This document shows positions 32,841-45,289 of a DNA stretch of 64,000 nucleotides, one piece after another. The DNA comes from Gracilaria gracilis (taxonomy: Eukaryota; Rhodophyta; Florideophyceae; Gracilariales; Gracilariaceae): NCBI GenBank assembly GCA_030374805.1, contig JARGSG010000035.1:186001-250000 (forward strand), in the 5' to 3' direction. The notes under the pieces are model-generated. The model did no database searches. It was not told where the DNA came from and worked only from the letters and a program-made list of their open reading frames with translations. Numbering within the stretch: the stretch's first letter is position 1; every line of letters begins with the position of its first letter. The translations under genes were made by a program, and so were the position numbers.

Positions 32841-34037
32841 CTTTCTTTTACCTCTATCTCTCCGAAACCATACTGCTTGGTTTTTCCTTCAGTGCCTCCG
32901 TCTTACGAACTTTTTTGCACAACGTGACATTTCTTCTGCTTTGTTCGCAAACCATCAGATGCTTTCTATTCCTGTTTTGTCGTTCGCCAAGCCCGCACAT
33001 CCGGTCTGAACTGAGATCAATTGCACTATCTAGCGATCATCGCCGTTTACAAGACACCGCCCTGCTCAACCTTTTTACATCTTTGCCAATACCAGCCGCT
33101 TTCTACGATTCATTTCTGGGGCGGTGCTCTGTGCCTTTCAACAAGGCCGTGCTGCTGTGCTTGTCTTGGCTGTCCATTTCGCATGTAGTCGGGCGTATTT
33201 ACTCTACTTTATTGCTTTCTTGTCTTTCTAATTCAATCTCCTGCTCTTCCAAACATTGGCGTTTATTGACTGCGTTCGTTCACACCTTCCATTTCAAACT
33301 ACGGGTCTTGGCTGTACTACTATCCACCACCCTCTCCCGTTGTGCTACTTTCTCGCCTCTTATATTTCTGTAAGGCCTAGCGCTTCCGTGTTTTGCTTTG
33401 GCAGTGTTTGTCTTCCTGCTGTGCACCACCAAGTTCTACAGGGGTTTGTTTTGTCCGCTCCAATCCGTTGCTTTCTTAACCTTTGAATTCTTTCCACGTT
33501 CAACAGGTTAAGCATTTCTACGGTACCTGCTAGGTTCTCGTGCCTTACCGCCTCTGATTGTCTTTCGTTTTCAGCCACTCTACAGCCCGGCTGTGATTCG
33601 GAACTCATTGGTTTCCTGCTGTACATATCTCCTTTACTTTGACAAATAGGGCGAGAACATTACTCTGCATGTACCCCCTTGAGTTCAAGATAATCCCGTG
33701 TTCACGCCAAAATCGGGTGTGCAGCAGTACTCACCGGCACCCTCGCCACTCTTCTCCACACTTTTGTTTCATTATCACTTTTCTCTGCCTTAAGATTGTT
33801 TCTTCACCTTTCGTGCCTTCACAAGCCACATTTTTCCTTCTTGCGTAGCATTGTGCTGCTGTAAATCCTCTCGCTTTGCACCCTTTCTGGGCCTCTACGG
33901 GGCTGCCCGGGCGTATTTGGAGTGTATCAGTCGTCGTTGGCAAGCCGCTAACTGGGCTCATCAGCATTTCGGGCCCATTGGCATATTTGCGAAACGTGTG
34001 AAAACAGCTTGTGGTTCGGACACGACTGGTTCAAAGA
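32841..34037. other. 5' non-coding part of the DDE/PD-(D/E)XK element
   Basis: Pyrimidine-rich sequence between the left TIR and the main frame. ORFs such as 32915-33373 are rich in Leu, Ser and Cys and look like chance. It presumably contains promoter and leader. An in-frame TGA at 33999 closes the main frame upstream, so the first ATG at 34038 is the probable start. Confidence 0.55.
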
Positions 34038-37000
34038 ATGGCATATACTGTACAGGGTAGCTCACCTGAAGGGAGCAATACATGTAGCAAACGCCAGGTG
34101 GACTGTTTTGTTCCTAGCCCTGTGGATGATTCGCACATAATACAATTCTCGGACAGTAACAGCAACGAAATGGGGATTGGCAAATTCGTGAGCGGCTCAG
34201 AGAGAGAAGCAGAGTCGATACAGTCTGAAGAACCTAATTCCATTCCTACTCTGCACAGCGAAGATAACGATCCAACCATTTTTTCTTCGATTCGGTCTAC
34301 CGTACACAACCAGAATGTTCACCAGTACGTCGATATCGTATATCAAAATGCTGAAAGCGATTGCGACTTTGAATTTGTGGAAAGCGACAACTACTCTAGT
34401 ACAGAAGAATGGTCTTCAACAATGCATCTCATTGACAACTCCCCTCAGAATCTGCAGAATATCTCGGAACGGGAACTCCGTGATTTGCTTGAGGATCAAG
34501 GCACTCTTTGTGCCCGTAGTAGTTTAGGTTGCACAACATCAAACACCGCAGAAGCCAGAAGTATAGCTACTGAGGATTTGTGGTCTTCGGTTTTTAATAC
34601 CGATATGGACTGTACTCTTGAAAATAGTATGGATTCGTGCGATAGTCGGCAGAGAGGGGAACCAGAAGCATTTGGAACAGAGAATAGAGGAAACTTGGAA
34701 GATGGTCTTAACAATTGGTAGTACAGCTCACCATTTTCAGTAATTGATCTAGACCTGGATTCCATCAATCAGGAACTGGGAAAAAGGTGTGTAATAGAAA
34801 CGAACACAGTACTGGAAAATGTAATGCGAAAAGTACGAGAGAAACGTTCTCGAGGTATTGTAACTGCATCAGATCTAACGCGTCTTGATACTTTGGAGAC
34901 GTTTCTCCCTGACTAGATTCTAGGAAAGATTGTAACTAACATCAATCGTGCCCTTACAGCAAGAAGACAAAAACTGACCGACGCTATGGAGTTGAAAGAA
35001 GTTATGATTCAGCACGTACTGTCTGCCTCCTACGGAGCCTCAGTCAGTACGATGACATCGAAAAAGAATCAAGGGGTTTTCTTTCAAGTGGGAATATCTG
35101 GAAAACGTTACTGCGAGGTGTGGTCTGCGCTCTGCTGCTCTACGGAACGAAGGCAACGCGTTGAACGTTATGGGACAGGATGGTCGAATCGGCCACTAAG
35201 GGCGAATTCATTGATAACGGAGTTAGAGGACGAACTCGCTTCGATTAATCGCTTGTTTTTCTTCGTCCCAGGAGCAACCGTCTTTCGTCTTGATGATGAT
35301 CACCAACGGCTAAGATCTCGCGCAGTGGCACAGTTCACATTTTTTAATTACATTAATAATCCTAAGAAAGCATTAGGTCCTGTGAACAATGCCATCTGCT
35401 CTGCTCTGAATCCAGTGTTCTTGGCCAGTCACTATTCTAGGTCTGGAGATAAGGCTTTTGATGTATGGGAAAGGCTTGTTCGCCTTCCACAAGGCGTTCC
35501 TACAGCTGGGCCTGTCCAGCCAATGTCAGATGCCATATTTGCCGCTGATCGTGGATACAACCACAAACCGAGAATCAATTATCTCAACGACAGGCTAGGA
35601 GCTACAGCACTCGGGACGACCAAACGTTCTTTAGATTATCCGTTTGTTTTTGGTGATGGTCCGGTACGGAAAAAGCACAAAGGGATACCGATAAGGGGGA
35701 CGGGATGCAGAGCCGTTTATTCAGCACGCCGTAAACCGAAGAGCACGAATGGGTGCCCGATTGAAGCAATAGTGTACAGTGAAAGTTATAGCGGTCGCTT
35801 AGCCTCCGTGTACCGTAATAATGACCGCCTTTTTCAGGCGTCAAAGTTTACTTTGATTCCAAAGTCTGGGTACAGAGCAATTGGAGATGCGGACGAGCGG
35901 GATTGGTTCCACTGTGTCTACGAGCGGCCAACACAGCCGCGGGCTTCTGCAAGGCATGATGCCGTAGACGATGTGCTGCTGTCTCGTTTGAAAATTACTC
36001 AGACCTTGGCAGGAATTCGTGAAGTAACCCTTATGCAATCTGAAGACCCTGGATGGTTTCTTGCTCGCGCATTTTCGTTTACCTCGCGAACTACTAACAG
36101 ATTTATAGGCGTATTGGCAAAAAACGTTGACGCTAATACTAAGGCCCTTGCCAATATTATGAAGGAGAAGGAGACCGGTTATGCAGGAACAGTTTTTCCG
36201 AAGAGCGAAGAGGAAACTACTGATCGTTTGCGAGCTCGATTGGGTTCTGTTTGTGATCTTTTGAACATTCGTCGTGGGTGCGATTCTTGGCCAACTGACT
36301 GCGAGTGTGCAAAGACGTTTATACTTACATCAAATACAGCTCCTTTGAATCGCAAGACAAAGGCAGACCTCATGGCTGCATTGAGTAGAATTAGACACTC
36401 TGTTTCAAACTCGTTACGTAAAGCGCAGGTAATCGCAAAAATCTTGGAGATACAAGTCAATGTGCGAAACGGGACCATTCTGTTACAAGATGAACAGCCG
36501 CTATCTTTGAACGAGGAAGAAAGACTTTAGGAGGACTCAAAGAAATTGCTACACTCACTGGACAAGGCTTCTCTTGACTCTTGGGTAGTGAAACCGCTCG
36601 TGACTACACCCGGTATGAAGGAAGGAAGTTATAAGGGCACAGTTCTTAACGCGTTGCCCGCTTTTTTTAAAGAGCATCATGTGCAGCGTTGGGAAACCCG
36701 CATGGCAAAAAGGATATTATCGGAACATATTGTTGGTTATATTCGCACAAGCGGGCTTATATCCTTACGGGCAGAGGCTATGAGTTCAGACAGTCCAGAT
36801 GCTATAATGGCGATTGTCGAGGAGAGCGGTGATAGATATGTATGTGCTGTGGAAATAAAATCAATGACAGCACTTAGCACGATTGAGAAGGCACGAAAGG
36901 TTCGTGAGTTTTTTGGTAGTGCCATTAAGGTCACAGGAATCGGGTGCAATGAAGGTTCGAAGCAACTGCTGCAAGAGTTAGTGCCTACGACGGCCTATAG

Positions 37001-38093
37001 ACTTCAGTGTTTACAACATGCTGTGTGCTTAAAGGTGAACATCGTTTGTTTTGTCGTGGCCAAAGGAAGCAATTGTGGCATTGGAGAAATCATATATACT
37101 GTTATGTTACAGTTTGCCGATTCTTTTCTGGATGCGTACAATTATGTACTTGCCTCGATTCGAACAGCCGCATTTACGTGGATTGGGAAAGACGCTACGC
37201 ACATTTCTACGGAGTACGATGAACTTCTTCAATCATCACATGCGACGGACTTGAATTCATATGCAACGTATTATAATTTGAGCAAAGCGTACAAAGCGAG
37301 AGTTGAAGAATGGGGCCCTCTTCCGCCAGCAAGAATGATTCGTCCAAAGGTTCTGGTATATTGGAATTATCTCAAAGGCGGAGGAGACGAGTTTAGCAGG
37401 GCTCTAACATCTCTGTGCTACACAAATGCGTCTGAAAATCCCACTGTCAGCATCATTGGGCGTTTGTTATGTGCCCGGATTAATAACGCAGCCGTTGTAC
37501 ATCGCTTAGCCCTTGCTAAGAAATCTGACGGCCTTCCTGGGGCATGGAGTGAAGTCAGAGATAACCATGGGTATCGCGAGCTACGGCATAAAGTCTCCGG
37601 TATGGAATCGTTTTCTGACTTTGCGCGTCAGTTATCGAAGGAGTTTATAGAATGAAAGACAGGTCTTGGTTTCAGAACAGGTACTCGAACTCAGTGGAGC
37701 TCGAATAATCCCAGTATAAACGTTGCTACCCAGCGTCAACCAATAGCAGTCATTGCGCCAATGTACTTAAGAAACGCTGTTCTCAAATACAATCACCCCG
37801 AAGACGTAAAGCGACGACTATCACGAATTTCAGAACCCCAAAAGTTGAAGGGCAGAGAGGCGTACTGCTCTCTTTGTTCCTACAGTCATGTGATTAAGAA
37901 AAACGGGAAAGAGTTCAGGAAAAAAGGAGGTGCCAAACAACGTTTATGGTGTTCAATTTGTAGACAAGCAATGTGCAGTGGTTGTTGGGAGATATGGCAT
38001 GAGAATGCGGTTCTCGTTCGCGCAAAGATACCTTTGGAAGAACTAGAGAAGTTTCAACAACGTGTGGACGACGCAATGTCTACTGAAGCGTAA
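34038..38093 (+). pseudogene. giant transposase-like protein: DDE-like, PD-(D/E)XK nuclease, C-terminal zinc ribbon
   Basis: One frame of 1,351 codons, broken only by TAG at 34719, 34914 and 36528 and TGA at 37653, with no frameshift. Codons 1-290 are acidic and disordered. Codons ~317-830 resemble a DDE-type transposase core: FRLDDDHQ (codons ~416-423) as candidate first Asp, NNPKKALGPV, then FAADRGYN (~501-508) with LGATALGTTKR, a pattern seen in piggyBac/IS4-like folds. The third acid is not placed. Codons ~837-1205 hold a PD-(D/E)XK site: SPD921AIMAI and AVE939IK941, with an upstream helix WETRMAK (Glu886) as in YqaJ/lambda-exonuclease types. Codons 1277-1321 form a zinc ribbon, C-x2-C...C-x2-C-x4-C-x2-C-x4-H, like the piggyBac C-terminus. 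Upstream start context is favourable (A at -3, G at +4). Confidence 0.75.
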
Positions 38094-38142
38094 CATCTTT
38101 TTGTTGCAAGTTCAAGCAAAACCTATCGTTCCTCTCTTGTGC

Positions 38143-38148
38143 AATAAA
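38143..38148 (+). terminator. AATAAA poly(A) signal
   Basis: AATAAA lies 50 bases after the TAA (38091-38093) of the large frame, on the same strand. This supports the frame being the element's real gene. The rest of 38150-38760 shows no gene. Confidence 0.6.
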
Positions 38149-38759
38149 AGTGGTCCTCAATTCAGATAGTGATATCGTTCACATTAGACGAAAAGTACCA
38201 ATTTTATAGTTAACGTTGTTGTACTGAAAATTCGAAGACACCATTAGAAGGACGATGTTGCATCGAAAACGCTGATGATCCAGATCAGGATACTGGAAGT
38301 GAACACGCCGACAGGTACAGCGTTCATGGCCTGATTCATTAGTTTCAAGCAGTAATCGCCGAAGTGAAATGACTCCACGCCCAAGAACATGGAAATGTCA
38401 TGTTACCTCTAGAGGCTGCGCACTGTGTGGCCAAAACGTTCCTTGCAATTAATGGTACGGATGAGAAAGATATAAAACTGTGGAGGTTGCTCTTGACGCA
38501 ACTCCGCTGGCCCCAGTTGCCGCAAAGGAGACTCCGGCCACAGCGACCAACCCATTTTCGGCAGACCTGCCTTGTATACGGCAGTAGCAACAGTTAGGAC
38601 TGATAGTGGTTGCTGAAGATAAGCACACGTTCGCCGTTCCTCTACACCACCCTGGCCACTGGCGCCATTCTTTTGCCTCTTAGCGATGTTAATCGAGATG
38701 TATCTCTAGCTGTTTCTCGTTTGCAGATCGGCGCCGTGTTCGGGGGGAACACGAAAGCC

Positions 38760-39226
38760 GTTAGAAGCAGACCAAAGTATATGCTGGAAGGTCCGAGGCC
38801 AGTTCTGCGTGTGCCACTTTTGAAGGCTCACCATTAGGCGGAGAGGCTTCTCCCTGCTATCGGGAGCTATGTGGAGCTTTCCGAGCTTTGAAGAGGTCTT
38901 TTTTTGCGCCAGAGAGGTTTTTTCCTGTTCAGAGGCCTCAACTTACGACAGCTCGGTGTCCAGTGGAGAGCGATCTTCCTGTTATGGAGAGCTCTCCATG
39001 CTCTGGAGAGGCTTCTTCATGCTTCGGAGAGATTTCTCCATGCTTTGGAGAGGTTTCTCCATGCTATGGAGAGGTCTCTGCTTGTCACGGAGAGGCCTCT
39101 TCTTGCCATGGAGAGCTCTCCATGGCTCCAGGACAAACGGGCCGTCTCAGGGAGAGACGGGCCAAACTCTCCGTAGCTCTCCAAAAAATTTTGGAGAGGA
39201 AAATTCCTCTCCGTAGAAGAATGGGA
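38760..39226. repeat. right TIR with palindromic ~21-bp subrepeats
   Basis: Inverted copy of the left arm, with extra diverged subrepeat units at 38840-38985. The plus-strand ORF 38888-39232 (SCFGEISPCFGEV repeats) arises because 21 bp is a multiple of three, and I do not consider it a gene. Confidence 0.85.
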
Positions 39227-42156
39227 CTATAAAATATCGAGGCGTACTACGGCAATTCCTGACTTTTTCTTTGAAAAAAGTAAAGCAATCATGGCCGAGC
39301 GCTCTGTTTTTTTGTTCTTGAACATGCACACAATTGTTTAGTATGCAGAAGAGCAGGTGCCGTAGCTAAACGATTTTCGAGCTCTTCCGTCGTTGATGAT
39401 TTCTTGTTTTCCACTTCCGCATTACCTTTCATCGTTTTCTCCCCCCGAAGTCGAAGAATCTACATTCGCCAAATTAGGGCTTGTTCAACAACATTTGACG
39501 ACTGCTTTGATCAACGAAGACTTAGAATTTGGGTTGTTACTCCATTTCCAGGACGTTGTAGGATTCCTGGTGCGTTGTACTAGCCTGAATAAAAATCGAG
39601 TCAAACTTTCTCGCTTCGTCGAACATAATTTGGGGTGGGACCTGGAATCCCACGCCAGATCCACCTACTTTTTGAGCCCTTTCTGGCCCTTTTTGTCATT
39701 GTTGCTAATTACTAGAAGGGAATTATTGAGGAAGATGTGCATGGAGTAGGGACTCTGCTTTGTTAATTTTTTGGCTCAAGGATGCCATACGCAGTAAATG
39801 TACACATCGTAATACTACAGGTATCGATAGATTTATGGTTCTTGATACACTTAAGATCTGATTCTTGAAGTTGCTGCGTAGCACTGGAACGAAGCAGCCC
39901 ATGAGATGCTTTAGGGAGCTCATCCTCCAGAACTTCACCTGACAAAATATTCCCAGGTCTTCAGCAACAACGGAGTGGCTGTCCTGGGCGCAGGCAGGCC
40001 TGGTCATCTCTGGCTCCTGCGATCGCAATCAATCGCTATCAAGTGCATTTCAGAGTGTAGTCATAACCTGAATGACGCACTCGTCGAACTACTCCGACGA
40101 CAAAAAACCTTTATAAATCGGGGAAGGTTCTTTCCATAACATCTGTTCTATCCTCCGCTTGTTCACAAGAACTGTTTTCATCTCGCATAAAAATCCACAG
40201 TCTTCGGTACTCCTTCTTCAAAAGAATCTGTATTGGATAAGGAGGAGACCAGCGTTTAATTCTTGAACCTTTATATATGTGTGGAACACTGCACCTATCT
40301 ACACGGCTTTGATTCAATAATATCCAGACCATTCGTACAGAATTGATCTCTGCAATTTTCACAAAACTACGACTTATCTCAAGAGATGCGCTCCTCGTCA
40401 ACTGCGTTTCCATACCATAATCGTTTTATCAACCGAAGTAATAAAACGCCAACACATCCAGTTGCGTTGGATACGCGCCGTACCACCCTCAACAACAGCA
40501 GAAGCTGGTGTACCAGATTTATCCGCCTGGAACCTACCTTTCAGATGTTCAACGGCCACCAACTGCTTAAATGAACCACACTTACGCTGCGCAGCAGCCA
40601 ACTTTGCCTTCTAATCAGGCTAATACGCAAGGTGGTGGTAAGGCTTGGCTTGGCTTGCATAATGCTTGTGTGAATTGTTACATATGTTGTCATATTCTCA
40701 TTTTGAATTGTTGGGTTTCTGCAACGGTGCTTATTTTATTGTTATGTGCAGTATTGTACAGGGTTTGTTTATTTGTTTGCTGTAGTTTGTTTCTTTTAGA
40801 CTCTATCTTGTGTCGTTGGGGAACATGTGTTTGGGTTGCGGTTTCTGGCCTTGGATCTATTTACCCACGATGAACGTCGAAATTTTGAATTTAGGCAGAT
40901 TTAAATTTGCGTTTTTTAGATGTCTTTGTTCTTGTTCAGGTGAAAGTATACACAACCTCTCTGAACGAAAACCCACGTATACATACAACCGTTGCAAACA
41001 AAACAATCGGCCCATGATAACTATGCTACCGATGCGCTCATGCACTACCAAGATGTTTCTTCAAAACCTGTTGTTGCGCGTATACAAGAATAGTTGTATT
41101 TATAAAATGCAGTTCTCCCACACCAAGTAAAGTCTCTGTTGCACTCACTTTAACAATCTTTTGGTCCTTATTGGTAAAAGCCGACTGCACTTCCCGCCGT
41201 GTTCTCTTCCACGTTCTAGTCACCAAAAAACAGAAGCAAACAAAGCATAGTCCTTGAGTATTACGTTCAAGTAAATTGAAAAGAGTTATTCTTTTTTCCA
41301 GCGTATATTTGGTGTCACAGGTGAAACATGTGCACACGTTTTGTCTCACACTCCGAACTTGTACACATTAGTGGCTCTGTAGATAAGAAGACACATGTGC
41401 AGTGGTGGCAGCAGTCTACTACCAAAGCAAGAACTGTTTCTATAATTATAATGTAGAATATACTGTTAATGGAATAAAAAATACCAGGTCCGAAACAGAT
41501 AGTAACGGGCTTAGTTTATGATTAAAGATAACGATCAATACCAGAGACAGGATTAAAGTAGTTCTCAAGATGTAAAAAACATCACCGAGGGAACCAAAAT
41601 TGGTACATATTCTGCAATACTTAGGAACATTTCAGTTTGAATATGGTTTAAAAGTCATGGTATCATTACTTCTTGTACTGTCATTTTGATCTCCAAAACC
41701 ATACAGGTAGTGGTGGTAGGGGTTCGGGGCACACTTTTTCTCCTGCAGTGCCGAAGGAGAAACCGCAGGGGTAGTGCAGAATCTGCACTACCCTTGACGA
41801 AAGCCGCTAATCACGTGTGTACCTTCATACCCAGGAGTTGCATTTGTGTGCCGTCCCAATTGGGTACATACAGAGGCTCATACGTTTGAGTCTTTGTTTA
41901 ACAAAATCGTTGCTTGCGCCGATGAACCCTTATCTATACCAATTTGGCGGAGAGAAATTGATATTCAAAAAAAAGGAACTCGCTTTGCGTACCTACTGAG
42001 CCACCAGTGGTGACGTACTTGGTGTTAAGTGCTGTAATTTGTTCCGAATACGCCAGTAAGATTTGATTTCAAAATTTCTGATTGAATGTGCTCGATGTTT
42101 AAATTTTAGGACGTTTTAACGACAAAGCCGTTCAGTGTGCTGGCCTCCCGCTTCTT
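39227..42156. other. region without a recognised gene
   Basis: It holds short ORFs on both strands. The minus-strand pieces 40601-40398 (EHLKGRFQADKSG...), 40413-40111 and 40028-39723 have protein-like composition and could be one decayed gene, but I cannot assign a family. From 40600 to 42150 the sequence is AT-rich and I see nothing supportable. Confidence 0.4.
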
Positions 42157-42252
42157 GATGTCCATTCTGTACCTTTGTAGGGCAAGTGGCGCTTTGTAGC
42201 CTACATAGTTTACGTCACGCCGCTTGCCATGCAAAGGTACAGAACGGACATC
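42157..42252. repeat. 35-bp inverted repeat (hairpin)
   Basis: Arms 42157-42191 and 42218-42252 are reverse complements with only about four mismatches, around a 26-base loop. The left arm starts GATGTCCATTCTGTACC. It may be a miniature element or a structured transcript. It lies about 400 bp upstream of the pogo-type relic. Confidence 0.75.
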
Positions 42253-42644
42253 AATATACCATTGATGAGCATCACGATACATTTTTCAAATCATTGAGAA
42301 GCAGGACAAGGGCTTGTGAGGTGAAAACAGCAAAAAATGCAAAAGCAAGCGCGTTAATGACCTTCCTTGCATCCCTCTTTGTCATTCGTCCTAACTCAGC
42401 CTCACAACCGGAACTCTGTACATTCTTTGAGCAATGCGGACAAACGACTTAGCGTAACCGCATCCAGTACAGCGAACCAACCAAATCATACCCGGTTGTA
42501 AAGCAAAATCTCAATCTTCATCCAAATCTCATAAACTCAACGTAACGTTAACTTCGAACATAGAACGCCATTTAACCCATCTTGAAGCTCCCCAATCTCA
42601 TTTAAACCTTTATCTCTTCCCGTCACACTCAGCAATACAACAAC

Positions 42645-44344
42645 ATGCCGCCAGCCTGCTGCAATCGTTACTGTCGCCTTGGTAGTCACCGCATTGAACG
42701 CTACATTCAAAATAGAAGCAAGCTTGTAGAGTCCATATACTCGTTCCGCAGAGCAGCCACAGAAAGCCACCTGTCCCCATCAACACTTCACCACCATGAC
42801 CACCGACAAACTGGAGAAACGCCCCAGCAAACCGAGTCAGGAACCACCCTAACCGTCACTGAATAGAACGACGTGCTTGAGATTTTACTTCACTATGCAC
42901 ACAGCGGAGGTAAGATATCACGCACAGACCTGATTGGCGTTTAGAAACAATGTTGTTAACATTCTCACCATGGCGGCAGGAATCCTTTCGATTCAAAGAA
43001 AAAAGAAATGGTAGGCGCTTTTGCGAGCTTTTCGAATCGAGAAACAGCGATCGCATTACCTTCAGGAAACCATCGCGCCAAGATTCGATACACTACCTTG
43101 CAAACAATGCCAAAGTTCTCGTGGCATACATGACCAAAATCAGGACACTTATCGATGCGCATAATATTTCACCTCAGAACACCTTAAACGTCGACGAAAT
43201 CAGCTTATCCCCTGCAGCCGAAACGAAGTATGAGAACCAGAAAAAGGTACTGGCAGAGAAAAGAGTTGTGCCACCGGTAACCAATCTCTCTTTGAGAATG
43301 TCAATCGCATCACGCTTCTCACCAGCGTTTTTGCGGACGGAACGCAAATCCGGCCGATGTTCGTCTATCAAGGCACTCGAATTCATACGCGCCGCATCAC
43401 ACGAAAGGGTGAAAATGAAGTCGGTCAGTGTGTTAGTGAGCTGCTGCCGCATGGGTCCCTTGTCACCGCGCGTAGAGGTATTGCCTCTGTAGACAAGTCG
43501 AACTTCTTGAAATGGACTCAGCAGCTTGTGGAGGAAACAGAGGAGCAAAGCAAAGATGGTAAGAAGATTCTCCTGATATACGACGGTCATCGCAGTCAAC
43601 TCGATATTCTGACTCTGCAGTTGATTGCAAAGTATTGAATAAATGCTTACGCACTTCCCACGCACACCAGTGGTAAAACACCATCTCTGGATGTTGCCGT
43701 CTTTCCTTTGTTGAATTATCATTACCGATAGCTCTTGGAGGAATTCTAGCGCTCATTCCGAAGAGCTCGCAAGTATTTAGACTATTCGATTTTTTGCAAG
43801 TCATTTGCAAAGCCTACCACACAAGTGTTACCCCAAAAAACCTAGCCGCTGCGTTTTCAAAAACCAGGTTACATCCGTTTGATGATTGCCGTCTTTTCGC
43901 GCAGGCCTTTCCCTACAGCTTCGAGGAACCGCACAGGTTCGCAAGCATCGAGACGATGGTCACGATGATGGGCGAGCAAAACAAAAAAACATCGCCGAAA
44001 TCGTCAAGGATTTCCATGTCCAGTCTTCTGGCCTTCTTGACACCACATACGGTGCGGTGTTAATATCAGACGTTCCACTAAGTTTGCTTTGTTTCTACGA
44101 GGGAAAGAAGGAGAAGGTGCAAAATGCCCATCAGTCCAAAGTCGCGGAGGAGGAATGCGCGTTGCAGGCTGAGAAGGAGAAGAAACGAGTGATGGGGTTG
44201 GAAGTCGAACGCTCTGCACCCACGCGTCGTGTAGAACTTTTTGGGGAGAATTTTAGCTCACCTCAGCCTCTCTCTGTCCGAAAAGCGATCGCGAAGAGTA
44301 ACGCTGCAAAACGGCGAGCGGAAAGGGGTGGTTTGGTAGAGTGA
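42645..44344 (+). pseudogene. pogo/jerky-type DDE transposase relic
   Basis: The first ATG frame 42645-42866 gives a His/Thr-rich N-terminus. Then, in changed frames, LNVDEISLS (first Asp, ~43186), KVLAEKRVV and VTNLSLRMSI, MFVYQGTRI, the stretch KKILLIYDGHRSQ (second Asp, ~43570), and ALPTHTSGKTPSLDVAVF (third Asp, ~43690) follow. VICKAYHTSVTPKNLAAAFSKTRLHPFDD continues into a basic C-terminus up to 44344. This is the order of DDE_1-type transposases (pogo, jerky, Tigger). At least three frame changes make it dead. The terminal repeats were not found. Confidence 0.8.
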
Positions 44345-45289
44345 ATCGGTATAGTCGTTCATAAAGGATTGTGGGCGGTTGTCTGGAACAGAATTTGTAG
44401 CGAACCTGATTTGCATTTTCATAGTAATGTATGAGTATTTCATCTGAGCAGCTTCTCAGCCCATGAGGAGCAAAATGTCGAACATATGCGTTTGTGTTCG
44501 GAGCATTGTGCGGTAACGATCTCGTCTTAAAACCCGTCTTACGTCTTGTTGTGATAGCGTCCACTTCCACTGCACTCGGTTTTCTGTCAGACACTGGAAT
44601 TGAAAAACAAAAAGAGCAAACTGAAGAGTCCATTTTTGCTCCTGCTTCTCAAGTTCTTCATATTTGCAGAGCTCCACCTGTACATTGTTGCACAATGTGT
44701 AGTATTCATGTTTGAAGACCTTGTGATGGCCTGACAGACAGGTTTTCTCCCTGTAAGGCCGCAAATGACTTACAATTAGGCGCCAAGCAAGTGACTACCT
44801 ACGAGTCTACCGTGAGACTACTGAGGCTAGTAAGTGTATCTATTTACAAGTAAAACTCAAGTTCTCCAAAAACTTTTTCAAATATTTTTCCCAACTTTTC
44901 GATTTTCAAAGAGCACTAACAACTATCAGAGTAGCACCAACCGTCACCTAGTTTGTACAAACATGCAACACGAACAGGGAGCAAACAATTTTTTCCCGTA
45001 CAGACGTTCGTAAATCAATTGCCTAAGTATCAATAAATCAGGAGGTTTACAGTCTTATAGAAACGGATTTCATCTGCAATACAATACATATTGACTGTTG
45101 CGGTAAAACAGAAAACCCCTCCATTTCATAGCCAAATATTTACGCTAGTATACAAATCCAGCAAACTACCTTGCAACATAACTATAAAGGCTACGCATAG
45201 AAAAGAATACGATACTCACCTTCGTATAACATGATACAGAAATACCTGAGCAGCACTTCTCAGCACCCCCAGTAATGTATCTTACATTC
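44345..45289. other. AT-rich spacer, no gene seen
   Basis: Only short ORFs (such as 44494-44715) without motifs. The stretch leads into the stem-loop tandem array. Confidence 0.5.

Larger units (their letters stand above)
32490..39226 (+). mobile_element. long-TIR DNA transposon encoding a DDE-like / PD-(D/E)XK / zinc-ribbon protein
   Basis: The left end CCCATGCTTCTACGGAGAGG (32491) matches the reverse complement of the right end (CCCATTCTTCTACGGAGAGG, ending 39225). Inverted repeats reach inward about 350 bp on the left and 465 bp on the right. If the element is read as 32490-39226, CTAT flanks both sides (32486-32489 and 39227-39230), a likely 4-bp target duplication. It contains one large plus-strand frame (34038-38093) with a poly(A) signal. 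Superfamily not assigned. Confidence 0.85.

Noticed and set aside
34719-37655. TAG reassigned to an amino acid in this genome
   Set aside because: A TGA also interrupts the frame, and stops of all three kinds break the other relics. Point mutation explains it more simply.
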